A stretch of 64,000 nucleotides of DNA from Podospora pseudocomata (Eukaryota; Ascomycota; Sordariomycetes; Sordariales; Podosporaceae): positions 967,501 through 1,031,500 of the forward strand of contig NC_085887.1 of the NCBI RefSeq assembly GCF_035222375.1, in the 5' to 3' direction. The notes below the pieces were generated by a model. The model worked only from the letters and a program-made list of their open reading frames with translations. It was not told the origin of the DNA and searched no databases. The position numbers were made by a program, and so were the translations under genes. How positions within the stretch are numbered: position 1 is the first letter of the stretch; each line of letters opens with the position of its first letter. Shown in pieces: positions 29,955 to 41,395 of this stretch.

Positions 29955-32900
29955 TCAGAACCTTTGTTTCCACCGTTTTACAAGCCGTTGTTGCTCCTCC
30001 ATCTTTGCAATCCTATCCTGAACAATGGACAGCGCGGAATGGCCCTCGTTGGCAATGACACGGGGATCACACTTGCCGGTGGAAAGCAATGTGGTAATTA
30101 TACCCATGACCTCCTCTGGCCTCTATGCCAAATGCATTACTCGACAGAGTATGTTCCTCCCAAATGTGTCTTTTGCCTCCCCGTCCGCCCACCCTCACTC
30201 ATCAGGTACTTCGCCACATTCAACTTCTACTCGACTCGAGGACAAAAGGAACTCCACCACTTCAGCCCTGTCCTCCATCGCGGCGTGCGCTAGGGGCGAC
30301 ATACCGTGATCATCACGACAGTCTAGTGACGCGTTCAACTCCTTGCAGAGCTTGAATAACCAGTCTGCCTTACTGGGCCGGTCTTTGTAAAGATACTGGC
30401 CATGGTTGAGCTGTGACCAAGGGTGTTGTTCTCTGGTGAGGAGGAAGAATGACAGGGTCTCGTCTTCGGTGTGGTCTTCATAGTGGTACTTTTGTCCCTT
30501 CGCGTTAAGCTGGATTCCTTGATGTGATTTATCCAGTACCAGGCATCCTCGGGTGTAGCGACATTGAAGCTCATTCCAATACGGCCTCTTGACTTAATGG
30601 TAGAGAAGTAGTTATCGTACAAGTTTCTCAGTCCTCCGCTGTTATCAAGGTGGAACTTCTTCCTGTTGGTGTGAATATTCAGGAATACTTGAACGACTGA
30701 ATCACCCCTATGGCCACGTGCTGCAAACAGCGGGCACATGTACGTAGCGCTCTCTGGCTTTAGGTAGTCGTCTAGGGTGCAAATCTCTTTGCAGAGGCCG
30801 GGACGAATCTTGTTCAGCCAGTATGTAGAGAAGGCTAGCAGGTCTGTCAGGGTTGCAGATGGCACTGTAGCGACCGACATCAAAGGCCTTCAGCAAGATG
30901 GGCTGCCGATTCCATTGTTGTGAGCTATTTCCGCGTGTCTGAATACATTGCCGGTGGCATATTCTAAGAACGGGTATCGATACTTTCGCCTGCTGGGTTT
31001 GGATCCCTTTTCCGGGTCAAGATGGATGGCAACCCGACAAGACCTCTTCAACAAGTCATGTGTACGGCCCACAAAGCTCTGGCTCATGTCAGGCCACAAC
31101 TGAGATTTGACCTTCGGGGGCATGTAGGAAGCTTCTGACGGAGTTGTGGATGAACTGAACAGTAAATAACGGAGAGCCGTCCTTTGACAGTGGGGTTTTG
31201 CGACGAAGGGTGTAAGGGGAAAGGTCGTCTTCGTAGAATCCGGCATTTTCCATGAGACCTTTGGAAGCATCCTTAATGAACCGATGGATGTCCCCAAGTG
31301 TAGGTCTACAGTCCTGCCAATCTGCTGGTTTAGAAGTGAAGTGACCCCTTAGCTTCCTTCCACACAACAGTCCAAAATAGAGCTCCTCCGGTGTTGATGG
31401 CCGTTGCGAATGGAGCATCCACTGAACACTGAGCAACAAATCATCATGTTCGTCTTTGCTCTCGGCATTCTTCGTCATGTCGTGGAAAAAAGCGTGTAGA
31501 TCGGTTGGTATCTTGTACAGTGTCCCCCATACGGAATAGATCCGGCCTCGCGCGAGGTCCTTGTTGAGCATGTCGATAACCAATGCGACCCATATAAAAA
31601 CTCCATTGGCCCGACTCTGGAGGCGCTCTTTTAACTCGTCCGCTTTCGGGTGCCTCCCTGGTTTGAGCTTGATGTTGATGTACTTGATAATGTCGTCCGT
31701 GTGGCCTTGTTGAGTCTCGAGGTCAAACTTGAGGCTCCTCTCAAGGTCAAAAATTGGATAATGCCTGCTTGAGAAACAAATACGAACATTCCTGCGAGTG
31801 GAAACAGCGTCCCGTTCAAAACTTTCAAAACTCGAAGCATATCACCAAGCTGTGACTCGTCACACTCGTCCCAGTGCGTCAATGTAACAGATGAGCGGCG
31901 TATTCCCCAGCCCATGGACAGACTGCTCAAAGATTGCCCTCAGTGACTCAACGCTCTACTTATGATTAGGCTGAAGGCAATCTAACGCCTTCTGTAGATG
32001 CGGCGCCCTTTCCAGCAGCCGGAGGAGCAATGATTGATACATTCCCTCCACTGACTTCTCTAGCGTTTCCCCGCGGGCATGGAAGAAGAACGAAATGATA
32101 ATGTTGTCCCCGGGGCCGGATTGGTCCTGCTCGTGGGACAAGGCAAACTTCATGGGTGTTGACTTGCCTGTTCCGGCGTGGCCTCTGATCCAGAGAAATC
32201 CGTGATGTGATGATCCTTCAGTTTTGTCACATCTCGCCATTAAAGATGCTCGTCTTTGTCAAGTAACCACTGGCAGGTATCGACGTGAGCACTCTTGACG
32301 GTGAGCTGACGCACATCGACCCGATCAAATCGCAATGAGTCCAGAAAGAAGTCTACTTCTTTGAAGCCGAGGATTAGAAGGCCGGGGCCCACCTGATCGT
32401 GACTGGTTACTATGACGATCGCGGCCTTAAGGAGCAGTGGCGAGATCGACAAGCGCGCCGGCCACCTTCTTTGAACTCGACATCGTCTAGACCGCTAAAG
32501 CGGCACATATCCATGTGGTTTCGGGCGATATGTTGAATGGTCTCATAGGTCGGTAAATCCATAGAAGATGAGGAGTCTTCCACAACCTTCGTGCCATTGA
32601 GAGCTTGAAGTCCGAGCTCCTCCTGACACAAGTGGGTCTTCCAGCCAATGAACTCGGCGGTAGGGCCAAGCTCGTCTCTCAGTTCGCGGAGCCTTTCTGA
32701 TGTGGGTAGCAGGGTATCAATGATTGACTTATTTATCCTAAATGCCAAAACTTTGGCAAGGGCTTCAGCCACGCTCTTGAGAATGCCGCGTGGTTCAGCT
32801 CCTCGATGGGGTGTTTTAAAGAACATGAGACCCCTGGTAGATTCAAAAACTGTTCTCAGCCCGGCTTGACCCATGAGACAGTTGCTCGAACGTCGTAGCA

Positions 32901-33238
32901 TCTCCTTGACAAGAATACCACCAAGGCTGTGAGCCACAATTATGACTGGTCTATCGGGGTCGTGCTGTCTGAGAGCAGATATCTCCTGCAGGAAATCCCA
33001 AGCAATGCCGTAGACCTGAGTGCGGTTCAATGGGGGGCCTAACAAATTTGTGCCTGATATGCGTATCATGCTCGTAGGTAAGTACTCGAGCCTTTGGAAG
33101 AATCTCCGGGAGTAGATCGCGTGGCCAGTACACAACCTTGGATGTTGCTCTACCTAGCACTCCTCCATTACTCCAATTCTATTCGTCAAGATTGCCAATC
33201 ACGGTCAAGCCACTTGGTGGAATATCCATATTCGACAT
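29955..33238 (-). pseudogene. Decayed NLR-type receptor: alpha/beta hydrolase, NACHT, ankyrin
   Basis: The order on the minus strand is that of fungal NLRs with a SesB-like hydrolase head. It starts at 33238 (MSNMDIPPSGLTVIGNLDE), then VYWPRDLLPEILPKARVLTY, and the nucleophile elbow IVAHSLGGILVKE (about 32940). FLDSLRFDRVDVRQLTVK and CQWLL lead to the NACHT P-loop IRGHAGTGKS (about 32180), Walker B region LICYIDAL/DECDES (about 31890), a winged-helix part (VQWMLHSQRPSTPEELYFGL) and ankyrin-like repeats (DDHGMSPLAHAAMEDRAEVV, then GHSALSIVQDR), ending at 29955. At least six frame changes or stops interrupt it, and the FVHGLGG segment of the hydrolase head is missing. Intact relatives sense non-self and trigger cell death (heterokaryon incompatibility or defence). 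Confidence 0.8.
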
Positions 33239-33809
33239 GTTTGGCTTTGGATAGGACTCAGGAGGACCACAGGGAAAGAGTTGAATGGACCTCTCGCAAT
33301 AGTTGATACTCGGATCGAATCCAACGAGACGATGTCTGTATCCACACCGCTGCCAAGTGTGGTGTGAGAGGGATATCGTAGTGGAAGGTCGATATCCAGT
33401 CCAGGTACCTTGACTTGGGCATGCGGGAAGAGGACCGAGAACCTGGAAAGCGATGAAACACCCCACTTCATGAAATTTCCATTTTCTGCGGGAAGATACA
33501 CCAATGGCAGGCGGTAGTTGCACTCCGCCACAACCATGCACTCAGCCTCCTGCGGTCGGCCGGTCAGCCCTCAGCAGTTTAAGGTCAAAGCGTTGGTCGA
33601 GAGAGACGGTGAGCAGAGGTATCAGGGACCATATACGCGCTGGATGTGCTCAGGATGGAAAATGCGTTATGTATAAACTCGAAAGAACACCATGTTAGGA
33701 ACAATATGCTAGATCAATGTCAGAACAACCCTCAACGAGACGAATGGAAAACAAGGAAACGTACAAAGCCAGCACAGCCAGACATCATGCCATATCCAAC
33801 CCCCGCCCC
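33239..33809. other. Upstream region of the NLR relic
   Basis: A minus-strand ATG frame at 33205-33537 (110 residues, starts MVVAECNYRLPLVYLP) overlaps the NLR start and could be a separate short gene or chance. I cannot support it further. Confidence 0.35.
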
Positions 33810-36473
33810 CTAAACCAAAACATAATCATCCCAATCCTCCTCCCCAACCCCAGCGACACTAGTCCAAATCTCCCTCCCAAACGCCGTCCCCTCCGCCCTA
33901 TCATCCGCCGCCCAAACCTCCATCACCGAGTTCTTCAAGCTAGCATACACCCCATCCAAATGATACAACCTCTCCACCCTTTCCTGCACACTCCCACTGT
34001 TCGCATCAGCAACACAGTTCCAAACCCTATCCTTATCCGCATACCACCCCTCCGCCCTGTGAATCCGATCAAACGCCTGCTTCCTGAAATCCAAAACATC
34101 GAGTTGTAGATCGTGGCCGACAAACATCTCAAATACTTGACCGGCAGAGTCAGTAGCACCCGAGCGGAAGACAGGGCCGAGGTCGATCTCCGTGGAGCCG
34201 TCGACTTTGGTAACCTTCCAATGCCCCGCCCCGCTCGTCTTGAGGCTGGCCTCGGTAGCAGTGTGCCCGATGAGCCTCACTTTCCAGTATCGGTTAGGGC
34301 TGGTGTGGTATTGGGAATGCGGGTTCCTTTCGGGGCCAATAGTCAGCCGGCCTGCCTTTTGGTTCCAGGCAATAGGGGTGGAGGTGAAGTTCTTGCGGGG
34401 ATCGTCGTGAGGAATCTCGTAGTGATGGGAAGACGCATGGGGTTCTTCGAGGAGGTTGAAGTGGGCGTCTTTGCCCACGACAAGGAGAATCGTGATTTCT
34501 TCGGGGCGAGGGGTGCCGTTTGAAACAGTCGGGGTGGTGTCCAAGGGAATGATTGTGCCTTCTTTGGCGAGGACGGGGATTTGATCGAGGGGTCGATGGA
34601 GTTGGATGTGTCGGTTGCCAGTGTAGACTATGTGGGGAGCAAACAGGGAGACGTATCGGCCTTCGGGGAGCCAAGCTCGGGTAGACGAGGTCAGGGTGAT
34701 ACCGTCGTCGGGTGACGTGATTGGTGCAACGACCAGATTAGGGCCGAAGTAGTACTGAGTGGGCACGTGGTAGGCCTCTTCCGTGTGTGGGTGGTTCCAG
34801 TACATTGGCTGGATCAGCGGCTCGGCATCGAATGCTGCACGAATGTTCATGGTGTACAGGTAAGGCACGAGTCGGTGACGCAGAACCAAAAAGTCCTTGA
34901 TTATTTGACCTGGTTGGGACTCGAAGCTCCAAGGCTCCTTGCTGTTCCAGAGTGACTTGGATGAATGCAGACGGAGGATGGGCGAGAAGACTCCAAGCTG
35001 GACCCAACGAACGGTGAGCTCATTTGAGCGCCACCCACCCCAATGTCCACCAATGTCGTGAGACCACCAGCCATACCCAATGTTGGAGGCAGTGGCCGTG
35101 AACTCGGGCTGAAATTGGAGACCCGCCCAGCTGATCTGAGTGTCGCCGGAGAAGCCAATAGGGTAGCGGTGGGAGCCGGCGCCAGCATAACGGGAAAAAG
35201 TGATGGGCTTCTCGATTGTTTTGACATTTCTTCGGCTGGTGAGGTAGTGATAGTGGTTGAGTACCCAAAGGGGGTCAACGCCGGGGATCCGAGAGCGCGT
35301 TCCCTGCTGCCAGTCAATCCACCAAAAGTCAATACCTTGTTTCTCCAGTCCAACTTTGAGCACATCAAAGTAGGCATCCATGAACTTGCGACTGCAGCAA
35401 TCGAACCTGATAGGTTCCTCGCGAGATGTGTCGTGGTTCAGGGCCTTTGCAACCTCCTTGTACTGGTCTTCGAATGCACGGATGCCGTCAGCCGGGTGGT
35501 CATTGACGGTAACCTTGAGTCTGCGGTCGTGGAGCTGCTTGAGGAACTTGTCTGGTTGTGGGAAAAGGTCCCTGTTCCAGCTGTATCCTGTCCATCCAGA
35601 CCCGTACTTGCTAGGGATGCGCACTTTGTGCCAGTCCATGTCAATAACAGCGGCACTGAGTGGCACTCCCTCTTTCTGGAAGTGATCCATCAACTCGAGG
35701 TACTCCTCGGCCGAGTATGCATGGTATCTTGACCACCAGTTGCCAAGGGTCCATCTCGGGAGGACCGGCTGGCTGCCTGACAATCGATAAAAGTCCTTGA
35801 TAGCAGCCTTGTGATCTCCATTGTAGGCAAAGATGTATCCATCAATCCGACCCGGCTTCCTCGTTGCGATCCATCCATCAGCGTCGAACAGCATGGACTT
35901 GCTGTCATCGAGAACGGCATAAGCCCTGCGCGAGAGGACACCAGGGTCCAGATCCACCCTTCCCCAAGCACCATCCAATGTCCTTGCTGTACCGCCTAGA
36001 TCGCCATAGCTATTGCCGTCGTACCTCCACACATCATCGGCAACTTTGACTGAGAAACCATAGGTCGAGAACTTCTTCTTGTCGTACTGCAAATGAAAAT
36101 GATCGGTGATGATCTCTAACCGGTCCTCCTTGTCGACCGTGCGGAAGGCCGGAGCGTCAAAGTTCCGGAATAATGCAAATGTGGACACGCGGTCTTCGAA
36201 ACCGCCATCCGGAGACCACTCGTAGCGGATGAGTTTGCTGGTCAGTATTGTGAAGCGGTAGTAACTGCCCTTGGTCCCGCCGGTGACAACAGCTTTGGGG
36301 TTGGCGGATGGGTTGGATGGAAATGAGTAGCGGTCTGTAGTCGCATCTGTGTCTACTACCGGGGACCTGGATGAGGAAGGGGTTCCCGCTGCTGTGGAAC
36401 GGGAGAGCATGGGTGCGGCCGGAGAGCTGGGCTTTGAGCGACCAGCACGCTTGATGAAACTTAGAGCCGACAT
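33810..36473 (-). CDS. GH31 family glycoside hydrolase (alpha-glucosidase/alpha-xylosidase type)
   Basis: Single exon, 887 residues, intact. The GH31 (beta/alpha)8 barrel shows LGNWWSRYHAYSAEEYLELM, the substrate-binding WHKVRIPSKYGSGWTGYSWN region, the nucleophile motif DFWWIDWQQG (Asp about 387) and the acid/base motif GFSGDTQISW (Asp about 444), followed by HDIGGHWGG and the C-terminal beta domains. There is no signal peptide. The first 50 residues are Ser/Ala/Pro-rich, so an intracellular enzyme is likely. The nucleophile region WWIDWQQG differs from the WIDMNE of secreted maltase-type enzymes, so I would not claim maltase activity. Family chemistry is retaining cleavage of alpha-linked glucose or xylose. 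Confidence 0.92.
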   Translation of the reverse strand: MSALSFIKRAGRSKPSSPAAPMLSRSTAAGTPSSSRSPVVDTDATTDRYSFPSNPSANPKAVVTGGTKGSYYRFTILTSKLIRYEWSPDGGFEDRVSTFALFRNFDAPAFRTVDKEDRLEIITDHFHLQYDKKKFSTYGFSVKVADDVWRYDGNSYGDLGGTARTLDGAWGRVDLDPGVLSRRAYAVLDDSKSMLFDADGWIATRKPGRIDGYIFAYNGDHKAAIKDFYRLSGSQPVLPRWTLGNWWSRYHAYSAEEYLELMDHFQKEGVPLSAAVIDMDWHKVRIPSKYGSGWTGYSWNRDLFPQPDKFLKQLHDRRLKVTVNDHPADGIRAFEDQYKEVAKALNHDTSREEPIRFDCCSRKFMDAYFDVLKVGLEKQGIDFWWIDWQQGTRSRIPGVDPLWVLNHYHYLTSRRNVKTIEKPITFSRYAGAGSHRYPIGFSGDTQISWAGLQFQPEFTATASNIGYGWWSHDIGGHWGGWRSNELTVRWVQLGVFSPILRLHSSKSLWNSKEPWSFESQPGQIIKDFLVLRHRLVPYLYTMNIRAAFDAEPLIQPMYWNHPHTEEAYHVPTQYYFGPNLVVAPITSPDDGITLTSSTRAWLPEGRYVSLFAPHIVYTGNRHIQLHRPLDQIPVLAKEGTIIPLDTTPTVSNGTPRPEEITILLVVGKDAHFNLLEEPHASSHHYEIPHDDPRKNFTSTPIAWNQKAGRLTIGPERNPHSQYHTSPNRYWKVRLIGHTATEASLKTSGAGHWKVTKVDGSTEIDLGPVFRSGATDSAGQVFEMFVGHDLQLDVLDFRKQAFDRIHRAEGWYADKDRVWNCVADANSGSVQERVERLYHLDGVYASLKNSVMEVWAADDRAEGTAFGREIWTSVAGVGEEDWDDYVLV

Positions 36474-36922
36474 GATGGTGATCTTGCACTCTTATACTCC
36501 GCGCGAAGCGAACGATATCAAGCACGGCTTCGAGAATCGAGAGGCGGAAGAGGTTCGCCCCTACTTGTTCCGTTTGTTGTTTCAGACAGCACGCCGTTGT
36601 TTGCTGGCAGTCCCCGGTTGGCCGGCCATGCCAAGAGCCCTGGGTCAGGTGCCGTTCCCTTGGATCGTGGCACGTAGCTCCGTCCGCGGGACCGCCAAGA
36701 CGTGATTTGCGGGGAAGTCCCACAGCCCCGCTCCGTCAGCTTCGCCTTGATGCCAAGGAGAGCTGGAAATGAGGTTGCGGTCATTACATGAGGTACCATT
36801 TACAGCCAGGCATGATGAACAAGGCTTTGGCGAGGGGGTCTTGGTGGTCATATGGGAATTCGATGTGGGTAGTGGTGAGTTCTGATGTTGAACGATAAAG
36901 CTAAGGTACCTATCCAAAGATC
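36474..36922. other. Promoter of GH31 gene and 3' flank of next gene
   Basis: 449 bases, no supported gene. Both neighbours are on the minus strand. Confidence 0.5.
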
Positions 36923-38545
36923 TTAGAAGTGTGGTATCATCTGAATCCATGACGGTGTGTAGTAAACGCCCAGTGGTACGGCTCTCAGACTGACGAAAGA
37001 TTCCACTACAATATACAGCCGAGCCCCAGTCAAACACAGAATTCCCGCACCTAAAGTACCATATAGCAACACTTCCAGAACGAGCATTACCATGACCAGC
37101 AGCTTGTCACGAACGTCGTTTCGAACTGGGATGTTCTCGAACCCTTCAAAAAGCTGTCCCACGGCGGTCATAAGAAGCTGCCCAGCAATGCATGCCGGCA
37201 TTGTGAGAACCATGGCGAGTGAAGAAACCTTCCATAATAGAGCCTCAATTTGAGTTGGAAAGATAAAGTCCCAAGCCAGCAAGTGGATGCTGCCATAAAT
37301 CGCCGGTACAAGTGTCAGCACGAGAAACAGATACACCCTTCCTTTGAGGTGTTCCAAAAGGTGGGAAAAGGTGTAATCGTGAGAGCCTCCCTTGTGATCC
37401 TGCTCCAGACTGCGCAAAGCAGAGCTAGAAAAGTTCGCAAGATTGCCGTGGCTTTTGTACACATGCCCAAGCCGGGCATCAGCGCTCAAGAGGTCAACAT
37501 TAGGATGCTCAAGTTTGCGAGACCCTCTGATATCAAATGGTTTCTGTACGCATTAGTTAGAACGAAAGGTTTGAAACGCGGGTCGCCATGGGCAGGGAAT
37601 CCATGATCGGCCTTACCTCGAACCAGAAAAAGTATAACATGATAGCACACGCGACATGTACCATGGTGTGCAGCTCCAGGAGACTTATAGGCAAGCCGTA
37701 TGCCTTGCGGGATACACACTCAATAACCATCCAGCTGACCTGTACAATAACCAACAGCTTTTGCAGCACGTCGGCTTTTGTTTGGTCCAAGATGGGTGGA
37801 TCTTGGTATTCTGAAGGGCTTGATATCCTTCTGGGCTAGAAGCAGCGCGCCATGATGGGATAAGATGACTGTCTTTCCGTCCAGTTCAGCTTCGAGCCCT
37901 CCCATCAAAACATAAAACCCATATTTCAGGTCGAAAATGCACTGGGAGGTCCGTTAGTATGAGATGAGACACCGGACATGGTAGATTAGTACTCACACTA
38001 TCATTAATTGTGCTTGAGCTGGAGCTCTCATGACTCCCAATCTTCTCAATGTCGCCTGTGCTTCTCGTGACATTTTGCTTGAGCATCTTATTCACGACTT
38101 TGCGAAAAGTTCCGAGTTGGGGTGGTCCGCTGATTTGAAGCTGTTGTTTCTCCTCAAGGCTTAAGGCGGCAGCCAGCTTCTTGGCTTTCCACCATTGCGC
38201 AGACGCGTAAAACAAGACGAGTTCGGGGAACAAAAGGGTAATAAACATCCACTCGATCCTCTTAGCCACAAGCTGAACGTTTGTGATGCCTCGCTCGGGG
38301 ATGTTGAGGTGGAGAGCCGTGTAGACACAGGCGAAAAGCGTCAGCAAACAGCTCCACAAAATGCTGGTTGTGCCCCTCATGGTGGGTGCCGAGACCCAAC
38401 CGGGTGCTTTCGTGTCATGGAGCAAGGAGGTGTTGTGCTTTATCTCGTGGATTTGATCGTACAATGCTTTTGCTGAATCTGATGCGGCCCCGAAGCTGGC
38501 TGGTAAGATGAGGGCAGCCAACCCAAAGAGAGGTTCTGTCTTCAT
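36923..38545 (-). CDS. Multi-pass membrane protein of a fungal family of unknown function, probable frameshift
   Basis: From the ATG at 38545 a signal-peptide-like start (MKTEPLFGLAALILPASFGA) leads to TTSILWSCLLTLFACVYTAL and several more helices. Introns lie near 37941-37998 (gtgagt..tcccag) and 37541-37615 (gtaagg..gtacag). Exon 2 begins CIFDLKYGFYVLMGGLEAEL. The middle part has SWMVIECVSRKAYGLPISLL and ELHTMVHVACAIMLYFFWFE. The last exon ends at 36923. The layout matches a large, unnamed Pezizomycotina membrane family. Between KDIKPF and LDQTKADVLQ (about 37795-37830) the two halves of exon 2 are in different frames, so there is a one-base change here: either a sequencing error or a recent loss. 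An in-frame ATG also exists at 38626. Confidence 0.7.
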
Positions 38546-39371
38546 GATCGCTTTATCTTTCCGAATATGGTGGCTAGGAAAATGGAACAGTGAAGAGTTG
38601 GGAAATCCAAAGAGTAATGAGAGCATTTGAACTTGCGTTCAAATACCCATATTCGAGTCTTCAAAAACGCTACTCTCGAAGCAACTCCCATTTGTGGACC
38701 TTGATTGATTTGAGTAATGGAGATGGGCGGCAATTGGTCGCGATGTCTCACATTTGGAGCGTTGAGCGAGTAGCGCCCAATGGCAATACAACACGGTCGA
38801 TACTGCAGCCACGACCATTGCTGTCTGAAAGCCCAACTGCACATTGATCGATATTATTCCAATCTTGTCAAACCACGCTCAGTTGCCTCGATAACGGGTT
38901 GGGCAAGTTGGAGCTCTACAAGAGGGTTGGACTGAGCATGCCCAAGCGCAGGCGACGTGTCGGTCAGCGGAAAATGCGCGGCGACACTGCTCCTGCAAGC
39001 CGAGCTTCATGCAAGATGCTTTCTAAATTCTAGGTACTTTATGTCTTGATACATGGGTACCTTAGGTAATATGACAAAGTCAAGGTGAGCTGGACACGGT
39101 GAAGAGCACACCAAATGTTACTGACGGCGTAAGGTACCTAAGCAAGGCAGTCAAGCCTCAGCTATGGAGACCGACGGAATGGATGAGTAGGTAGTCCATC
39201 ACTATCGTGAAGAGGATAGCTTGGTGAAAAACAACGGTGTGACCAGATAACGAGCTATACCGTGACAAGCTTCCTTCTTGTTTCTCGATTCAAACCAGGA
39301 GCAATGTGCCAGGTTCTTAGCATCGCGCCTATCAACTCGGAAGCTGCTCTGTTCTTACTCCACAAGGTAGC
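38546..39371. promoter_or_regulatory. Divergent intergenic region
   Basis: 826 bases between two divergent genes. TAGGTA/GGTACCT-type short repeats recur (39031, 39059, 39133, 39188), a common intergenic feature in this window. No gene supported. Confidence 0.45.
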
Positions 39372-40088
39372 ATGGCACCTTCCAGTAGCCAAATACACAC
39401 AGGAATCCAATGTCTTAGGCAGACCTCTACTACAGCCAAAAGAACACCTACCCGCACCAAAGCAATGGCCTTCAACTGCATAATGGATGCCTCATCTTCT
39501 CCAAATAAGGCGTCAGAAGAGAGTGCCGAGGCCTCTTCATCTAGAAACAAGGCCTTCGAAAACACATTCGAGGCTTATTCAATCGACTACGAGACCCCGC
39601 CAACTTCTCCCGACGCCTCCTCATCTTCAACGAAGGCCTCCTCCGTCGAACGTGACCTCAACGCCGAGTTCGACAGGCTCTTCTGCTCTGACTTCAAGAT
39701 CGTCGAAACCGTATTCCAGCCGAAAAACGTCGAGCCCCCCGTCTACCCTGTCTGGGACCGCTTCTGCTTCCGAAAGCCCGACGTCGGTATGCAGCACGCT
39801 CAGCTCACCAAAGAGATCCTCATGCGAGAATGCACCGGCAAGCCCTTCCCCATGGTCGAACAGCATGGCCCTGATACGACCAGAGAGAGATTCGGGGACG
39901 AGGTGTGGAACATTCACGACTTGATGCAGCAGAGTCGGGACATGAAAAACCCACCGAAGATGGTTGACGGGGTGGTGGATGAGCTCAACGCAAGGGGCCC
40001 CCCGCCGGGAGAGATGAGCAAGTTCTTGATCAAGATGATGAAGGATGAGGCGCGCTATGTGGGAAAGAGGCTGTATGAGCAGGTCTGA
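39372..40088 (+). CDS. Hypothetical protein, 238 residues
   Basis: Single exon. The N-terminal half is Ser/Ala/Thr-rich with imperfect repeats (DASSSPNKASEE, EASSSRNKAFEN, DASSSSTKASSV). The C-terminal half looks folded: LNAEFDRLFCSDFKIVETVF, VWDRFCFRKPDVGM, TRERFGDEVWNIHDLMQQ and a Met/Lys-rich end. Third-position C preference is consistent across the frame. No family recognised. A cytosolic or nuclear location is likely, since there is no signal or membrane segment. Confidence 0.65.
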   Translation: MAPSSSQIHTGIQCLRQTSTTAKRTPTRTKAMAFNCIMDASSSPNKASEESAEASSSRNKAFENTFEAYSIDYETPPTSPDASSSSTKASSVERDLNAEFDRLFCSDFKIVETVFQPKNVEPPVYPVWDRFCFRKPDVGMQHAQLTKEILMRECTGKPFPMVEQHGPDTTRERFGDEVWNIHDLMQQSRDMKNPPKMVDGVVDELNARGPPPGEMSKFLIKMMKDEARYVGKRLYEQV

Positions 40089-40605
40089 GCTGTGAACGGG
40101 AGATTCTTGATGCTTTGGAGGGAAGCAAGCATATTTGCCAACCAGGCTGGCGTGGAAGTTGTCTCGGTTTCCAACGATTTCAGCAATATTTTGATCCTTT
40201 CACCAGGAAGCAGAGACTAGCATAATGAGGCGGAGGACCATGGAACCAACTGATTATCATGTACATACCTTACTTATTCTGACCATCCCAAGACTGGAGT
40301 GCTCTCTGGGAGGAAAAGAGTCATCGAGCCAATCATAGGTACTTATACCATTCCATGATGCCTTGATGTCTGTGCTACGTGATAGTCTGGACCACGACAA
40401 CACACCTAACCCACTAACATGAAGTTGCTCCCCTGTCCGCCCCGCTTACCCCCGGTCTGGCGCGCCATAGCGTTCTCTTGGTTGTGGTAAGACATCTTGG
40501 CATCCCCCAACCGCGCCCAGCCAAAACAACGTTCACCCGTCATCCCCAAGCATCATCACCGCCATCTCCATTCCCCGCCCCCATTGACCCCTCCAGCCCC
40601 GCGAC
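40089..40605. other. Intergenic, tandem genes
   Basis: 517 bases between two plus-strand genes. The last 100 are C-rich pyrimidine sequence of a promoter/leader. No gene supported. Confidence 0.5.
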
Positions 40606-41395
40606 ATGCAGTTGACCAAGTCCCGACAACGAAAACTCCAGAATAAACTACACAGATCCCTCCCCATTGAGGGGAGCCGCGAGTCAGAACTGTTTGTCCT
40701 CCCTTCCATGTGTCCTTGTCCTCCATCTCCAAACTTCCCCACTAACAAACTGTCTCTTCTTTACCAGATGGGTCCAAAACACCAACTCCCCGCTCCTCCG
40801 CCTCCCTCCTGAACTCCGAAATCGCATCTATGAGCTCGTGTTATCCGTCGGCCAGATCCAAGTTATATTCAAAAAGTATCAGTTCAGGGCTATCAGCAAC
40901 GGCGCGAATAGTAACAACACTCATCGACCGCTGTACGATGTTGTTCCTGGGGGGTTCGGGTGCATGGTATTTGGACGGGAGGAGAACCCCTGGCCTACGG
41001 CTCACCTTAAGCCGGTGGGACCCGGGCAGAGGATTCCGGCGGCGTATCAAAACTGGAAAAGAGGCATGACGCTGCTGTCGGCGGTTTGTCGGCAGCTGTA
41101 CCATGAGACGGTGCTGTTGCCGTACAGGTTGAATGCCTGGTCGTTTCATACCATTGCGGTGATGGACAGGTTTCTGATTAAGGAGAGGAGGCTGCCTAAG
41201 AGTCATAGGGGGGCGATTAGGGTGTTGTATAGTCAATGTGTTTTGACCGCGGCGGTGGAGAAGAAACTTGGTGGGTTGGAGATGGTGCTGTTGGATGGGG
41301 GGGCGAGGATGGTGAAGAGGGTTGTGGAGGTGGACAAGGATCATGGAGACAAGAGGGTTGTTTACTGGGATATTGAGAAGGGGTGGTGGAAGTGA
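40606..41395 (+). CDS. 2EXR/DUF7730-type protein
   Basis: Two exons, 40606-40682 and 40768-41395, joined by an 85 nt intron (CTAAC branch, ttaccag acceptor) in phase 2, give 234 residues. Exon 1 is a basic leader (MQLTKSRQRKLQNKLHRSLP). Exon 2 opens with SPLLRLPPELRNRIYELVL, the signature of the large fungal 2EXR/DUF7730 group, whose N-terminal motif resembles an F-box. Next comes a conserved middle (LLSAVCRQLYHETVLLPYRL and FHTIAVMDRFL). Molecular function in the group is unknown. The frame is intact. Confidence 0.8.
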
